Positions 21,031 to 34,040 are shown, counted from the first letter of the stretch. The stretch is DNA of 64,000 nt from Isoetes taiwanensis (GCA_021234155.1 JAJEKV010000025.1:6427310-6491309); one strand, 5' to 3'. Notes: generated by a model not told the origin, from the letters alone. Made by a program: numbers and translations.

Positions 21031-23500
21031 TTCTTTTCTCACATTGTTCTTTGTAAATATTCTTCTTTTCTCAACTCATTGCTCATAAATATTATGTTTG
21101 AATTTCACGAACCAGCTCTTAATGTGTGATGTGAAAATTTAGTAGTGCTTCAAAGTAAAATCACAAATATTTGATGGTGTCCCACTTTAACTGCATGAGG
21201 CCCATCTATTTGAATGTGTCCTCTTTAGTGTAATGCGGTTTTAGTGTACCTAGTGTCACAAAGGAGACATATATCGAGACTCCACTTCTGCAAGTAGCAA
21301 GTCAATATTGTGCCTCCTCTTGGCATGGTACCATATGGGAACTCATTAGATTTGTGATAAGTGTGTACATTCTTATGTTTACTTTGCACCTTAAAGTCTG
21401 TGTCTTGAGTCCCTTCTAGTGTGACTCCAAATAGTTGGTAGTGTCCAAGCGTGCATGGTTGAACATTCTTTCTGCGGTGTCGTTCCACTTGTCGTTCCAC
21501 TTGCATGGGGACAATCATAACCAAGCCAATTACAATCTACATGGACTGTTGTGAGAAAGCAACCATCCCCAACGTCATCGACGAAGACAAATATTGTGGG
21601 GATGGTGAAAACCAGGCTAGTTGCCTTAATTGGTCTTGTCAATGGGTATAGTTGTAATGAGTACAATGGCCCATCCACATAGGTTGCATGCCATATCTTA
21701 GCCTATTGGTTTCATGCTAAGTGCTTAATGGAGAGGAGTTGAAGAGGAATGTGGCACGCAAACTTTTTAACCTTATGACTAAACCATCCACCGACATGTA
21801 TTAGTATCAGCATGCACAGTTCACTCACATCTATGGAAATAATAACACCATTATGGGTAAGTCAACCAACTTGTCTTAGGAGAGCAAACTCGCTTCCCAT
21901 AGATCTATTGGCTAATGAGGTGCTTTCCTCCATATAGATACACGATGATGCATGTGAATAAGCACGACTCGATATATTTTCTGGAGTTCGATGACCCTAT
22001 TATCAATGCCTTCTACATCTATTTCTTCCTATTAATCGTAGGTATTGTCTCCCAAAGGCCAAATTTCTCTACATGTGCACACTCCCAAGCACTGCACAGT
22101 GTACTCTCATGGGATGCTATGGTGGGTGAGCCCCCTGACTTGCCATGGTCTATGTAATATTCTGCATGATTGTGGCATCGGATAGAGGGGGTGGATCCAT
22201 CAAGGTGGCACAAGGCTACTAACCTATTCTAGATCTTCACATAGGGGACCACCTTGGTAAGCCCCTGCCTGTGCACCCAAATATTCTTGTCGCACTGCCT
22301 CTGCATGAGATGCATATGACCCTCTATTGTCAATAATTATTTGCATCCATGATATTGAAGGTTTGAAAAAATAAGTCGTATGCTTGTGTTGAGATATTAA
22401 ATGTAGTTGGATTAAACCGTTTGCATCCAAAACTTGGTGAAACACAGAGTAATATCAAAGTTAATCAAGCTTGTTAATCCTTGAAACACTCCTGTCAAGA
22501 TGCAACTTTTGGACCTACATGGACGATAAATTCATATTAGTACATGTTCAAAAGTCCCAAATTTAGCCAATAGAGTCCTTTCAAATGACAAGTGTTCATA
22601 GTTGGGTAAAAAAAAGGAAAGAGGAAAGAGGCATGACAGCCACCAATTTGTTCCCTTTATTCCTTCAGGCACTAACAACCATTTGTTCCCTTTATTCCTT
22701 CAGGCACTAACAACCATGAGGTGCAAATAACCAAGGTGTTATGCATGAGTATCTTGCGATGACCATCTATTCATCAATGCTCTCTTCATCACGTTGTGAA
22801 ATAGACTGTTGTGTTGTTATCTATTCGTTCTCTCAACTTTATGAAAGTTGAACTTTGACCAACCTCTTAGTGTTTCAGTATCTCCTTCTGTCTGCTGCCA
22901 TTCTTATTGAAACAAAATCATCGTGCACTTGTTCTACAATTAATCCAATATCCTCGCACAAGATAGCTCTGTCGCCCTCATTATGGTTTTAAGTCTATTC
23001 TAGATATTAGTATTTTCTTCACCACCATTTCAAAGGTGTCCCAATGTATGAGGGATCCTTAGAGGCAGTCAGACCACCTTTTAACTAATTATAGTGCCAA
23101 TTATTATTTCTATATGAATCTGCTCCTTGCGTGTTGTCATTTTCTGAATTTGCTCCAACGTCCAATATGCATTTATCCAACGTAAAATGCCATGTTGCCA
23201 CCTGGATTAGCAGGAAAAATGTGCTTCAAATCTGGATTAGCAGAACAAATAGGCTTCATATTCGAGAAAAGATAAAGTACCACATTTTTAAATATAGAAG
23301 CAGAAAGTGTGGCACACGTGTGTCCCTTTTACATTCATCAAACCTATACGTTGAAAAGTTTATATGGACTAAGCCGCACCTGCCAATGCTTTAAACACTT
23401 TAAGTTTAGAGTGAAAATAATGGTTTTTAATCACCAGGAACTTACAATCAGTGCTGGCCATTACACAGAACCTTCCAACCTCCTGAAGTGCAGTAGCAAA
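21031..23500. other. Anonymous DNA with a 35-bp perfect tandem duplication
   Basis: Frames up to 99 codons occur on both strands (21225-21678 minus, 22224-22445 minus), but I recognise no family, and their codon use is not distinctive. Near 22647-22716 ATTTGTTCCCTTTATTCC and its continuation to AACAACC occur twice in a row (35-bp unit). The interval may be an old, unrecognised transposon. It ends just downstream of the fusion gene. Confidence 0.4.
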
Positions 23501-23573
23501 TGCATTTCATTGTCAATGTGTTTCTGAACATTACAGGAAACGGAAAAACCAATAGCCTCACAGCAGATTAACA

Positions 23574-26500
23574 TCACAATTCTTCAGACGTTTTTAAGAA
23601 TTGCATCAAGAAATGCGTATACTGTTGCACATACTCAGGTTGAGTAGGGATCATATGACCAGAATTGTGTTGAATGACGACCCGTGAAGCTGAACTGAAA
23701 AGAGATGCCAATTTTAGGCTTTCAGCCACGCCAATTTGCCGGTCATCCCCACTATTTCCACAAAAAATGTGCAATGATGGGCAAGTAAGAACATTTTCTG
23801 GATTGAAGAAGCATTTAAACTCCTCTTGATCAAGTATAGGTGGCACAAATCCAGAACAAATTATCACAAATTTGAAATTAACCGACTGCATTTTACACCT
23901 CAAATAGGAGAGACAGGTAGCAATTGCTGCCCCTTGAGAAAATCCCAAGATTCCATCAAAAGGGCCCATCTTGGAAAAGATCTCTTGGAGGTACTCCCAT
24001 GTTCTTGCCCATCCAGCATCCTGAAACTGATATTGCAGAGGATTGAAGGGCTGCCTTGCTGTTCTTATGTGCATATCTTCTGTCCCATCTTCCAAGAACA
24101 AGGTAGCACCTTCTTTAGGACATGGTGCTTCAGAGCTTACAAGCCATGCAAATTTCTTGTTCCAAACTTCTGGCAATTTAACCTCAGAGGCAGTAGCTTC
24201 ACTGTCAATTTGATATACAAAAGGCAAAACATGTGGTGCATCAACATATACAAAATCCACTATGTGCTTCAGTTTTCTTCTTAAAGACGACATTCTTCCT
24301 TTGAAATTTGAAGCATTTTGACGAAATCCATGAAGGCACAAAATCTTCAGCTTCTTTGTTGTTAAGTTCCCTGTCATTTTAATGTCACATATGGTAACAG
24401 AAAACTCTTTCTAACAGAAACAATAAAACTACATGCATACTTCCCCACCATTTGAGAAATCCTCTGGATTAGCTAAGATCTCTTCATTTTGCCTTGTCCC
24501 TTGACTTCCTCTACTCTGACACAGTTCACAGACATATGCTGTGTCTTTTGACTTTAAATCCTGCTATAAGATGAACAACTGTCGTCAGGTGCATGCTTAT
24601 TTTTCGAAAAGCAATTATCAAATGTATAATCTATCTTTGAAACAAGAAATATGAATCTTTGATACAGCAAAGACTTTTGCAATTGGCAAAATGGCTTTGC
24701 ATAAATTGACGATGCTGCATGTTAAGCAAAATTCAGAGAAAAAAGATATAATATGTGTTTGTTGGCATAAGACTTTAAAATTAACATTGATAAAACGAAT
24801 AGCTTCACAATTATTATAACGAAAATAGAACTCTCCAGATAACTTTGAGAATAAAAAGGAACCTTTCAACCATAATCAAGTGTGAAGGGAGATCAAGCAG
24901 GAGCATATGAATGCAGGACTGGATTACTTTCTTGATATGTTACAAGCTCCCTTTATGCAGTGTACAAATATTGTTCCAAAAAGGAACAAACATGAAGAAC
25001 AATGATCATAATAGAATGAAGCCCTGATGCCGGCATTCAGACTTTCTTCTGGAAGAACTCTTGTGACACCATCTCCTTGTCATGGTCTCATCCTTAACTG
25101 AGTAAAATGAGTTGCCTTTTGGATCTTTTGGGCTCATGATGTCTTGTTGTTTGATGACACCTCTTTATTTAGAAATCCCTAACAGCCAGATATTTCTAGT
25201 CATATACTATTTCAGGAGCTGCTGCAAAGTTGCCACATCTTTAAAATGGCATGATGTCTTCCATCCATAATATAGCAGGTCAGAACAGGTAAACATGAAA
25301 TGCTCTTCAGACTAAACCATACCCAAACCACACTTTCTGCTTTCATGATTAACGGGCAGCTGGGGAGGCACTCTAGATTGTCCGATCGCCTTTCCAATAT
25401 TGCCCACAAAGTGAATATATGATCATAATAGTGGAAAATTTCTTCCTAAACCCAGCCTGGCCTTTAGTTCTTAGCACTGATGTAGTTCCATGTAATTTTG
25501 CCATAACATGCCCAATCATGATTGCCTAATCATTTTTCCATGATAGCCTATAATTTGTTGGATCCATAAAATCTCCCATTTCATGAAAGGGTCTAATGGA
25601 CGAAAATGGAGAGGGAGGGAGAGAGGGAGACCTGACAAGCAGGACAAACTAGTACTAGCATTCGGCATAACGAACACCGGCACCGGTAAGAGTAGTCATC
25701 GAACTTTACTCCACATAACAAGCAAGTTCCTATCACATCGTCCTTAGAAGTTCCAACAGCAATCCTATGACCACAAAAGTAATATCGTTACATATTGTCA
25801 CAACAGCTACCATATAACGAATGGTTCTATTATACTTAGTTTATTTTAGTTTATTGTCTTCTAAATCCCTTCGAGAGCAAAATAAACCGCTAAAGTTCAT
25901 AGATTTGTCTTCAAAATCCCTTGAGAACGAAATAAACTGTAAAATGGTACTTAGTTTATTGTCTTCTTAACCATTTGAGAGCTAAACTGCTAAAATTCAT
26001 AGATTGAAACCTCGTACCCATTAATTTATCAGGGTTTACAAATTTCCATTGAAAATAAGCCAGACTATTACCTGTGGTCAAAGACAAAGTTCTTTCCGGT
26101 GAAAAATCCCCCATCAGGAAAAGCCTCGAGGTAACGTTGTATTCCACCAGAGAGCTGTCACCAACATAATGAGTACAGGCATACGCATGAATCAAAACAA
26201 ACACACAATTTGGACTGAAAAAAAAAAAAGAGAGAAAAGTAAATAGTAAACCCACAGTCTTTATACTAAAGTACATGACATGCATATAATTGCATAGTGA
26301 ACCATTATAAAGGATTTTTGTAGGGCATTTGCATACCTGAAACACATCACTAAATTCATCCCCTTTGCTACGAATGTATGCTGATGCAAGCTCACAACGA
26401 ACTCCACCTGTGCAATACCTGAAAGAAATAGCTTCCATGATTATCCAGAAAATCAACGTGCCTAAGCACATGGAAGAAGATAGAAAGTAGTCAACAATTA

Positions 26501-29248
26501 AAAGATATAAATGAAAAGGTGCACAGGCAACGGACAAAAGACAAGGACCGCAGAGAACTCCTTCATCCATTGGGTTCATATGTTCATGTAGTTTTACTCC
26601 TCCATCCAATCATCAGGGGAATGGACCCTGTTCTACCAGCAGACATTTTGCTCTTTGATCTCTATCAATTTGATCTTCTTGTTGGAACTTATGTCAGGTC
26701 GCTAACTCCTACAAGATTTATCCTTTGCTCAAAAGCAGATTCCTCCAAATATAGATTGGTTTTATGTCAGGTCGCTAACTCCTACAAAATTTATCTTTTG
26801 CTCAAAAGCAGATCCCTCCACTAGATATAGGATGGAAAACCAACCATAAGAAACCAATAGGTTTCCAGATATTTAAGTCCTAAAAACGCCTGAATTGATG
26901 AAAATAGGAGGTTGACAGTTATTTCTTCCAGTACACTTGCTACAGTGTACTCAGCCTCCATAATGATGCATGCATCCTTGTCAAATATGGGATACTTACA
27001 TACCCTATCCTTCTCAACGACATGGTATCTCAACTGGCATGCAAATCTTGACTCGTGACTATTCTAATACTCATCCAGTTACACAAATGATTTTGACATC
27101 AGATGCCTGAAATTGTTGACAATCTACGTTTTGGTTATGCACATCAAATTGCATAAATTTGGTCTGATTTCAGTACATGAGTATCTTCTTGTTCCGTAAT
27201 CGTTCAACATTTGCATCAATCCATCCAGGAAAATCGCTGTACTGGCGCACTTTTGGATCCAGTAGTTCTACTCCATAAGATGGAGAAAACTTTCCGATCC
27301 TTGTCTCATAGATATTCCTTGCATCCAGAACAACAACATCTTTTTCAGGCTTGAGCCTAGCCTCGTCCCCTATAGCATTAGAACCTGATAGAATTGCTGA
27401 ATAGATCAGAACAAAGATACTTGCAGCACTAATTCACTAAGGTAGTCATACAAACTTCAAGTTGAAAGAAAATATAATAGTGGCAAACGGCTGCCGAACA
27501 TCTCAACCTCGACAATAGAGAGGACTACAATATGAGCTTAAGACACGTGAAATCATCTATAAAACTTTCAATGCGGAGTAAATAGTTCTAACGGGTGATT
27601 TAATGAACTCCCCGGCCTTCGTATGTCTGACATTGATTTATTTGTATCACTTGTCCGAGCATTCTTGCTGAGCATAGAACGGGCTACAATACTGAAATTT
27701 GGACACAAAAAGCCACCTTAAAACAAACTGAAGGTGGAAGGAGAAAAGTACATATTTCTAAAATGTAATTCAACAAGCTTTCATATATTCTAGTTGTATC
27801 AATTCTTCGAGCATTCTTGTCCATGACCAATCCAAGATAGCAGACCTGAAATCTTTATCTTCATTTTTTACTAGAAACTGAGAACCATAAACTAAAAGTA
27901 TCCCAGTAACATTAAGAAAGATGTGGCCTGGAAATGCAGGAAACTGTCTAGAGGACATTTTTTGACATGCCCTCGGCATCTTTGGCACCCAACATGCACG
28001 TGCTTTGGCCAACATTTCAGATCATATGGTGGATATTTACAAATATTGAGCAAAATGCTCTTGCAAACAAAATCTTGATCTGCCATGGGTACATCCAAAT
28101 CAGCATCCTTCATTCTGACCTGGATGATAAGTCGGGTAATGCTCATCAACAATGATGATGCTGCCTTGGTTTCACATAGATGAGAAAAAGAAGTAAAACT
28201 CTTGTGCAATCGATCTATTGACAGATTCCAAGGTTAGGTTCTGGATTAGCAAAGATGGATAACCACCAAGAAAGGCTATCTATAAACATTGCCTAATTTT
28301 AAAATATTCCTGTTTCCTTACATGTTCCAAGAAGGAAGTTTACATAATGTAACACAAATTCAAACCTCACTACTCACTTTCAAGAAGAACATTGTGAAAG
28401 TCCTGTGGAGAGAGGTGTTTTCCGGCAAAGAGAATTGAAGGCGAGCTCTTCATCTTGTCCAATCCCAAAGTAACAATCTCCTAGTTTAGAGAAGGAGGAA
28501 AAAAAGCATGTCATTAGTGGAATACATAATAAAGTATCTGTTAAATGCAGAGTTAAACTATTAACAAAAACAATACGTCACTTTAACCACACGTATAGAT
28601 AGGCAGCTAAATCCACACTCTGCAGAAATCTTGTTACTGAAAGGTTTGCTGCATGTAGCAAGCTTGAAATCACAGTCCTTGAAAGAAGGGTGTGCAGACA
28701 CAGACTTGATATGCACTCGCAGCGATGCCATACTGCCACCAACCTGCAGAATCAAAAGATGCTAATACATAACTAACTCACAAGCGTAACCTTAAAATGA
28801 CATGATTGACAACTTCAGCGATGTTTTGACTTGTGGCAAGCACGAATGCCATTATCATCTTAGTCCACTGCCTTTTTTCCATAGCAGGGTTAATTGGGTT
28901 AATTTTGTTTCAGAATTATGCCTATATTCTCTAAGCGCTTCAAGAATGTTCTAGCAAAGATACAAGTTAAAGAGCAGCTGTACTGAGTAAGTGAAATGTG
29001 ATTCTCCCCTGATTGAACAACTAATCAGATTAATGCAAAAACCATACCGTAACATTTACACCATTGTGAGCAATGCGAACTCGACCAAGCAAAGACTGGG
29101 AAGAGCAGATAGATTGAAACCATTCGAGCACGGAATGAGGTTCAGAAATGTCGACAAATTGGTAATAAAGCAGCACGCCATATTCATCTCCAGTGGTAGG
29201 GCCATTCTGGTGATCGGAGTCGTCGGAAGCGTTGGCCATAGCCACCAC
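23574..29248 (-). CDS. STR6: TrhO-like/rhodanese domain protein fused to FSH-type serine hydrolase (nine exons)
   Basis: Nine exons join in frame to 626 codons: 29048-29248, 28582-28743, 28378-28480, 27177-27384, 26337-26418, 26072-26154, 25632-25764, 24449-24560 and 23574-24370. All introns have GT-AG ends; the exon 8 donor (GTGGGG) is the weakest. Residues 1-120 match the N-terminal domain of TrhO/UPF0176 tRNA-uridine hydroxylases (VRIAHNGVNVT, VGGSMASL). Next comes a rhodanese domain with VVVLDARNIYETRIGKF and the active-site loop MYCTGGVRCELASAY, then a Cys-rich segment (CLLCGVKF, CRCSLCR, CPAC, CELC) that probably binds zinc. From about residue 360 follows an FSH1-type alpha/beta hydrolase: LCLHGFRQNA, the nucleophile motif GFSQGAA, and HNSGHMIP with the catalytic His. 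The arrangement matches Arabidopsis STR6 (At1g09280). The substrate in plants is not established. A second Met three residues in (MANASDD) could be the start. The gene appears intact. Confidence 0.92.
24561..25631 (-). other. Large intron 7 of the fusion gene
   Basis: Apart from splice ends, this 1.07-kb interval shows no coding similarity or recognisable element. Introns 26419-27176 and 27385-28377 are likewise empty, except that 26691-26836 contains a 73-bp direct tandem duplication beginning ATGTCAGGTCGCTAACTCC. Confidence 0.6.
26691..26836. repeat. 73-bp tandem duplication in an intron
   Basis: ATGTCAGGTCGCTAACTCC and the following text about GCTCAAAAGCAGAT occur at 26691 and again at 26764, with few differences. 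Confidence 0.8.
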
Positions 29249-29339
29249 CAGAGTATCGGAAATAAATAAAATGTAAGAGTTGTGATCTCTTTCACTTTTT
29301 TTCCTTGCATCTTTTGCATCTTGTGAAACAATATCTATC

Positions 29340-30084
29340 TATATATAGTAATAAAAGCAAAATGTAGTTTGTGCAGGGCATCTCGGCCGTCAATTTCTTT
29401 TCCCACAACTTTTATTTCGGACCGTTAATTGTAAAAGCAGTTGAAAATTGCAGAATGAAGAGGCACGCTAGACTCTCGGATGATCCCAGTTCTAAATTTC
29501 TGGTTTTCTGATTTTGCCGGCAGGGGATGTTCCCTTCTTGAATTCTCTTTGCAGTTTCGAAACCGACGATCGATATGCTTTCAAAATTTTTTCATTGCGG
29601 TTATTGAGGATTCGTGGTAAATTTGTGGCATGTACCATTCCAGTTTCCTTCATGTCAGGGCAAGCTTTTCCGTTGTTTTTTTCTTCTGCCGTGCGACCTT
29701 CTGCTTTCTTTACACCGTCTTTTATCTTCTTCCTCTCGGTTCACAAAATGGTTGCTCTCGGTTCACAAAATCATTGCTCCTTCAACAGCCGGCTTATGTG
29801 CTTTTCATTTTGTCGGGGGCATGAGCTACATAAGTAATGAGGTATGGATGGCCAGACCAAAATGCACAGAATCCCTTCTTCAATGCATCACAGCGCAGGA
29901 TATAACAAATGAGCTAGCAATTATATGCAACAAAGAGACATTGGCATAGCTGCATCAACGGAAGAAAAAGGAACCACGTTCAGTCAGATCTTCTCAAAAG
30001 CAACGCCATCATTTCAAGGTAAGGAAATATTTGATCGTTAGCTTTCTTAGAGTTTTATCTTTCTTTAGGGTTTTTTTCGGCTGG
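29340..30084. other. Helitron interior, left part, no recognised gene
   Basis: Overlapping plus-strand frames of 64-111 codons cover 29514-29949, rich in Phe, Ser and Leu, without recognised similarity. They may be pieces of captured non-coding or intron DNA. Confidence 0.4.
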
Positions 30085-30400
30085 AAGGCAAAGGAAGTTT
30101 TCTATGGTTTGCTGGTGCGAGATACTGTATCCTGGAATACTTTAATTTCAGGATACATTGAAGATGGGCTTAATGAAGAAGCACTGGAATGCTTCCATCA
30201 GATGCAAATTGAGGGTAGTTATCCAGATCAGATCATATTTGTCTGTAGTTTGAAAGCATGTGGCAATACAAGAGCAATAGACAGAGGCCAAGAAATTCAT
30301 CTTTGTTTTCGGCCTGAGAGGGGGGCTTGTTAGTGTTCCAGTAATTGGCAACGCATTGGTAGACATGTATGCTAAGTGCGGATGCCTTTAATGGCACGGG
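30085..30400 (+). pseudogene. PPR (pentatricopeptide repeat) gene fragment captured in Helitron
   Basis: The plus strand reads DTVSWNTLISGYIEDGLNEE, then ALECFHQMQIEGSYPDQIIF and VCSLKACG, RAIDRGQEIH and, after a frame change, GNALVDMYAKCG. These are PLS-type PPR repeats (VSWN..I.GY, FVC.LKACG, NALVDMYAKCG) from organelle RNA-processing proteins. Only about two and a half repeats remain, bounded by unrelated sequence. A frame change after HLCFRPE and a stop after KCGCL show it is dead. Confidence 0.85.
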
Positions 30401-31930
30401 AAGTCTTTGAAAATCTTAGAGCCCATGACAAGTTCAAGCGCTCCCATTGGTATTCTCCAAAGAACACTAAGGCCTCCGGTTGAAAAGAAGCTTCTTCACA
30501 AATCTCCCTTCATTGCAACACAAAATGGAAACTCGGACCCTCCAAACGCGTGCACGCTCTTTAAAATTCTAAAAATTTACAACTTTGTGGTGTAGATGTA
30601 GAAAATAGCATTCAGGGCAAAGATGGCCACTTTGTGTGACTAGCAAATTTCTTCACCGAGCTTAAGAACTATATAGGTTGAGCAAATAAATGTACCTGCA
30701 ACATGAAATGATTGTGAGGAATAGCAGTGAGTCTAACCCAAGGCGATTAGTGACCTATTTCTTATTTTATTCCACTCAAATCTATCTCAAAAAGGAAAGA
30801 CCAATTGAAAAATGCCTGACAACATTCCGGATGGAGTGATGGATTCAGGTAAGAACAGCATTGTTTGATGGCAAGAACGTACCTCAAAGATGTCAAGCCG
30901 ACGACAGGAACTAAACCAGTTGTTTCTCGAAAAGAGGAGCTCTGCCTTAGCCTTACAAAAGACTTCACAAAGGGATTCTTTAAGCTTGAAACAAAATCGA
31001 CATGCTCAGGTAAATCAAGGATCTGCTTTTTTCCTTCGTTCAAAGTCTTTCTCTCATGATGCAATTCCATTGAACGTCTATTATTTTCTAGAATCTGTAT
31101 GCCCTCTGTGTTTCTATTATAGGTTAAGCTTTCTGCTTAATTTGCACTGGTCTCAGGGCAATTGCATTTTTGTTCCGAGATCTAAACATGGAAATAATAT
31201 CTTTGTAAGCTTTTTTGTTTTGTCATTTGAGACTGGTAAAGGGAGTTTAAGGTAAATATTTAAGCATTGAACCAGTTTCATTTTTGCAGGAATAGGGCAT
31301 TAGAGTGTCCCTGTGCATCCGTGGCATCATCAAATTTACCAGTCTGTGGATCTTGCATCTATCCATCTCGGTGATAGCTAAATCGGTGGTATCTGTATGT
31401 TTATTCTGATACAATTCAACTTGGTTTATCTAGAATCTATATGCCATCTGTGTCTCTATTTTAGATTAAGCTTTCTGCTTATTTTGCATTGATCTCAGGG
31501 CAATTGCATTTTTATTTTGAGATCTGAATATGCCATCCATTATTGCTGGCTTTATAAGCTTTTGTGTTTAGCTCAAGCAGTTAATATTCTGTTTTGAGGA
31601 TTAAAATTGTGGTTTATTTGCCTTGATTTTTTGAGCAAGGTCAAGGGCTATCTTTTAGGAAAAATGACCAGGTTATTCTTGCAGATGGCTCACTCAAAAG
31701 ATCCAGAACAAAACCCAATTCATGACTGCAACCAAGACCGAGATATTTTGCTTTCAATAAGAAGGTATATATTTTGGTAATAGCGATGCGCGATATTTAC
31801 TTCGTTCATAAATTCTTTCTCTAATACAACTCTGAAATTCAGATGCGGTACTTCCAAAATGCATGCGTACCTTTGTTCCTTCTCTGAACTAGCCACCATT
31901 AACTGTTTGAGTGCTACATTTTTTGCTGCT
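30401..31930. other. Helitron interior, middle part, no recognised gene
   Basis: Overlapping frames at 30762-31255 on both strands are not recognised. Two diverged copies of text about AATCTGTATGCCCTCTGTGT occur near 31090 and 31433, indicating an internal direct repeat. Confidence 0.4.
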
Positions 31931-31934
31931 TTGA

Positions 31935-33013
31935 AAGTAAGGTAGAGTTTCTAAGACATCAAGGTTGCCTTTCATGGCAGCCCAGTGGAACAGATTGTTG
32001 CTATCAATATCCATGCTGTTGACGATCTTCTCAAAATCCTTGCCATCATGTGCAGTGGCAAGACGTGTCTGAAAGAATAGTGATTTAAGCTCTTCCGCAG
32101 TGGCATACTTGCAGCATAATGAAGCAGAGTGGCATTATCTTTGTGTTTATATCTATAGATATAGATGGAGTCAAAGAGAAACTGATTCCGTTCATCTGAT
32201 TCCAATTTTGACATCTTACCAATTGGATAACATTGGCAGCCCCTTTCTGAAGGTCATGGGCTATGCGAACTGCAAGCTTGCCTTTGTTATAGTGAAGAAA
32301 TAAATCAGCAATACTGCAAGCTTGCCTTTGTTATAGTGAAGAAATAAATCAGCAATAGCTCCTGCTTCAATGAGGATAGGAATGACAAACAAAGATCCAT
32401 TTCTGACAGCCCAATGAAGGGCAGTATCGCCTTTGGCAATGTCTGTTTTGGCAGTGTTTGCACCTTTTTCAAGCAGCCACTTAACAATCTCATCTCGCCC
32501 ATTTCATGAGGCAAAGTGCAAAACAGTGATGCCTTTCTTATTTATTACATCATCTACATGCCCATACAACAGCAGTTCCATCACAGATGTGCTTCCACAT
32601 CTGGCAGCAAAATGAAACGGGACTGCACCATACTTATCTTGTGCAAGTATCTTGGCCCCCATTTCAATAAGAAATTCTACAACCCTTTTATTGCCCTTTC
32701 CTGCAGCACCATAATGCAGTAGAGTTTGGTCCTTGAAATTGTGCAACTCATTCACATCCTTCTTGGGACATAGAACATCAAATACAGCAAACAACTGCTC
32801 AAGAAAATTAAGATCATTAGTAGCAATGTGGAGTGGAGTGCCCCCTTCGTGATCTGGAGTCAAGATCAAGGTATGTGAAGACTTATAGGCGAAGAGAGTC
32901 TTCATGATAGGCCCCTTACCATATTCGGCTACAATGTGCAGCAACGTGCTTTTTCTGCCCCCAATGTATTTGATATGTTGTCCTGGTATTGTGGATCCAA
33001 AGATAACTTGGTA
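31935..33013 (-). pseudogene. Ankyrin-repeat gene fragment captured in Helitron
   Basis: The minus strand begins after a preserved splice acceptor (CAG at 33014-33016) and reads STLLHIVAEYGKG, GGTPLHIATNDLNFLEQLF, DQTLLHYGAAGKGNKRVVEF, GAVPFHFAARCGSTSVMELL and GITVLHFAS, then a TGA stop near 32504, followed by NGRDEIVKWLLEKGAN and GDTALHWAVRNGS. A further piece, NNLFHWAAMKGNLDVLETL, lies near 31940-32000. These are five to seven ankyrin repeats, a protein-binding fold. A 44-bp tandem duplication at 32270-32357 and frame changes interrupt it. The retained acceptor shows genomic DNA, not cDNA, was captured. Confidence 0.85.
32270..32357. repeat. 44-bp perfect tandem duplication inside the ankyrin fragment
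   Basis: CTGCAAGCTTGCCTTTGTT and its continuation to ATCAGCAATA occur at 32270 and again at 32314. The duplication shifts the ankyrin frame. Confidence 0.85.
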
Positions 33014-33019
33014 CTGCAA

Positions 33020-34040
33020 GATAAATTATGTACGCTCAAATTTGCATAAATGGTTGAAGCCTTAGCATTGAACTGCATTTGGCATGTTTGAATCCTGGCA
33101 TTGTGTATGCAAGGTTAGCTACTGCTTGCACAGATATAGAAGATAGAATTCTGCATATAAGGTCCAGTTGTGCAATGAGAAAAATTTTGTTTTGCATTTG
33201 TTTTACCAAGTAGCAGGCTGAGCCTATTAGTCGTTTGATTAGTTGTGGACCTGTTAGTGAAAAGTTGGCAATTCTAATGTCAAGTTCTTGATGCAATGAA
33301 CAAAATTATTTATCTTCATTGAAGGGACAAGTTGACACAAATGTGGTCTTGACAAAGGAATGTGGATTATAAGAGGGCTCGCCATTTTGCAGCTATTAAG
33401 GATCCCACTTTTTCCAAATGTATAGGATTGATTTTCTTCCAATACATCTCTAATATTCAAGGCAAATGTGCACTTTTATAAGCTCCACACTGTTACGATT
33501 TGGACTCATATATCTTCAACGACCTTCGCAATAGGAGTATGCATATGTATCAATATCATTTCAAATCCAAACACGAGGGGCATCACCAATGTTATTTGAC
33601 CAAAGAAACTTCATTTCTAGACCTGTATCAGAAATCAAGCTTTATTATGCTACAAGACTTATATTACCAATTGCATTTATCAATTATGTAATTGATTTTG
33701 ACACAACGTGCATGGTATGACTTAAGACATTTTGCACACTAGCATTTATGGCATTTTGGTAGAACAATTTCTGGCACAACTAAGTTGTACTCTGCTATGA
33801 ATTGTAACATGCATATGAAGGTTAGACCTTGATGTGCTATAGCTTACACACGCACAAATGAATTATTCTAATAATATGTTTAATTAGAAAACTTGCCTCA
33901 TATCTTGTATTCCTTAAACTCAATAAAAGTTATAAAAATTACTGTATAAGGAGAATTTTGAACTTTCATTTTAACAGACGATCATATATATAGCAATTAA
34001 CACTCTACCATATCTTTATTAACTTTGGAATTTAATCCCA
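33020..34040. other. Helitron interior, right part
   Basis: AT-rich DNA that includes the intron upstream of the ankyrin exon; no further recognised exon. It leads to the terminal hairpin at 34048. Confidence 0.45.

Noticed and set aside
20795-21129. Pro/Ser-rich and Gly/Arg-rich frames on both strands
   Set aside because: They arise from a C/T low-complexity tract and overlap in all phases.
24441-24448. Alternative exon 8 donor at GAA|GTATGC (24440)
   Set aside because: It has a better consensus, but it would put the hydrolase exon out of frame; AATG|GTGGGG at 24448 keeps the frame.
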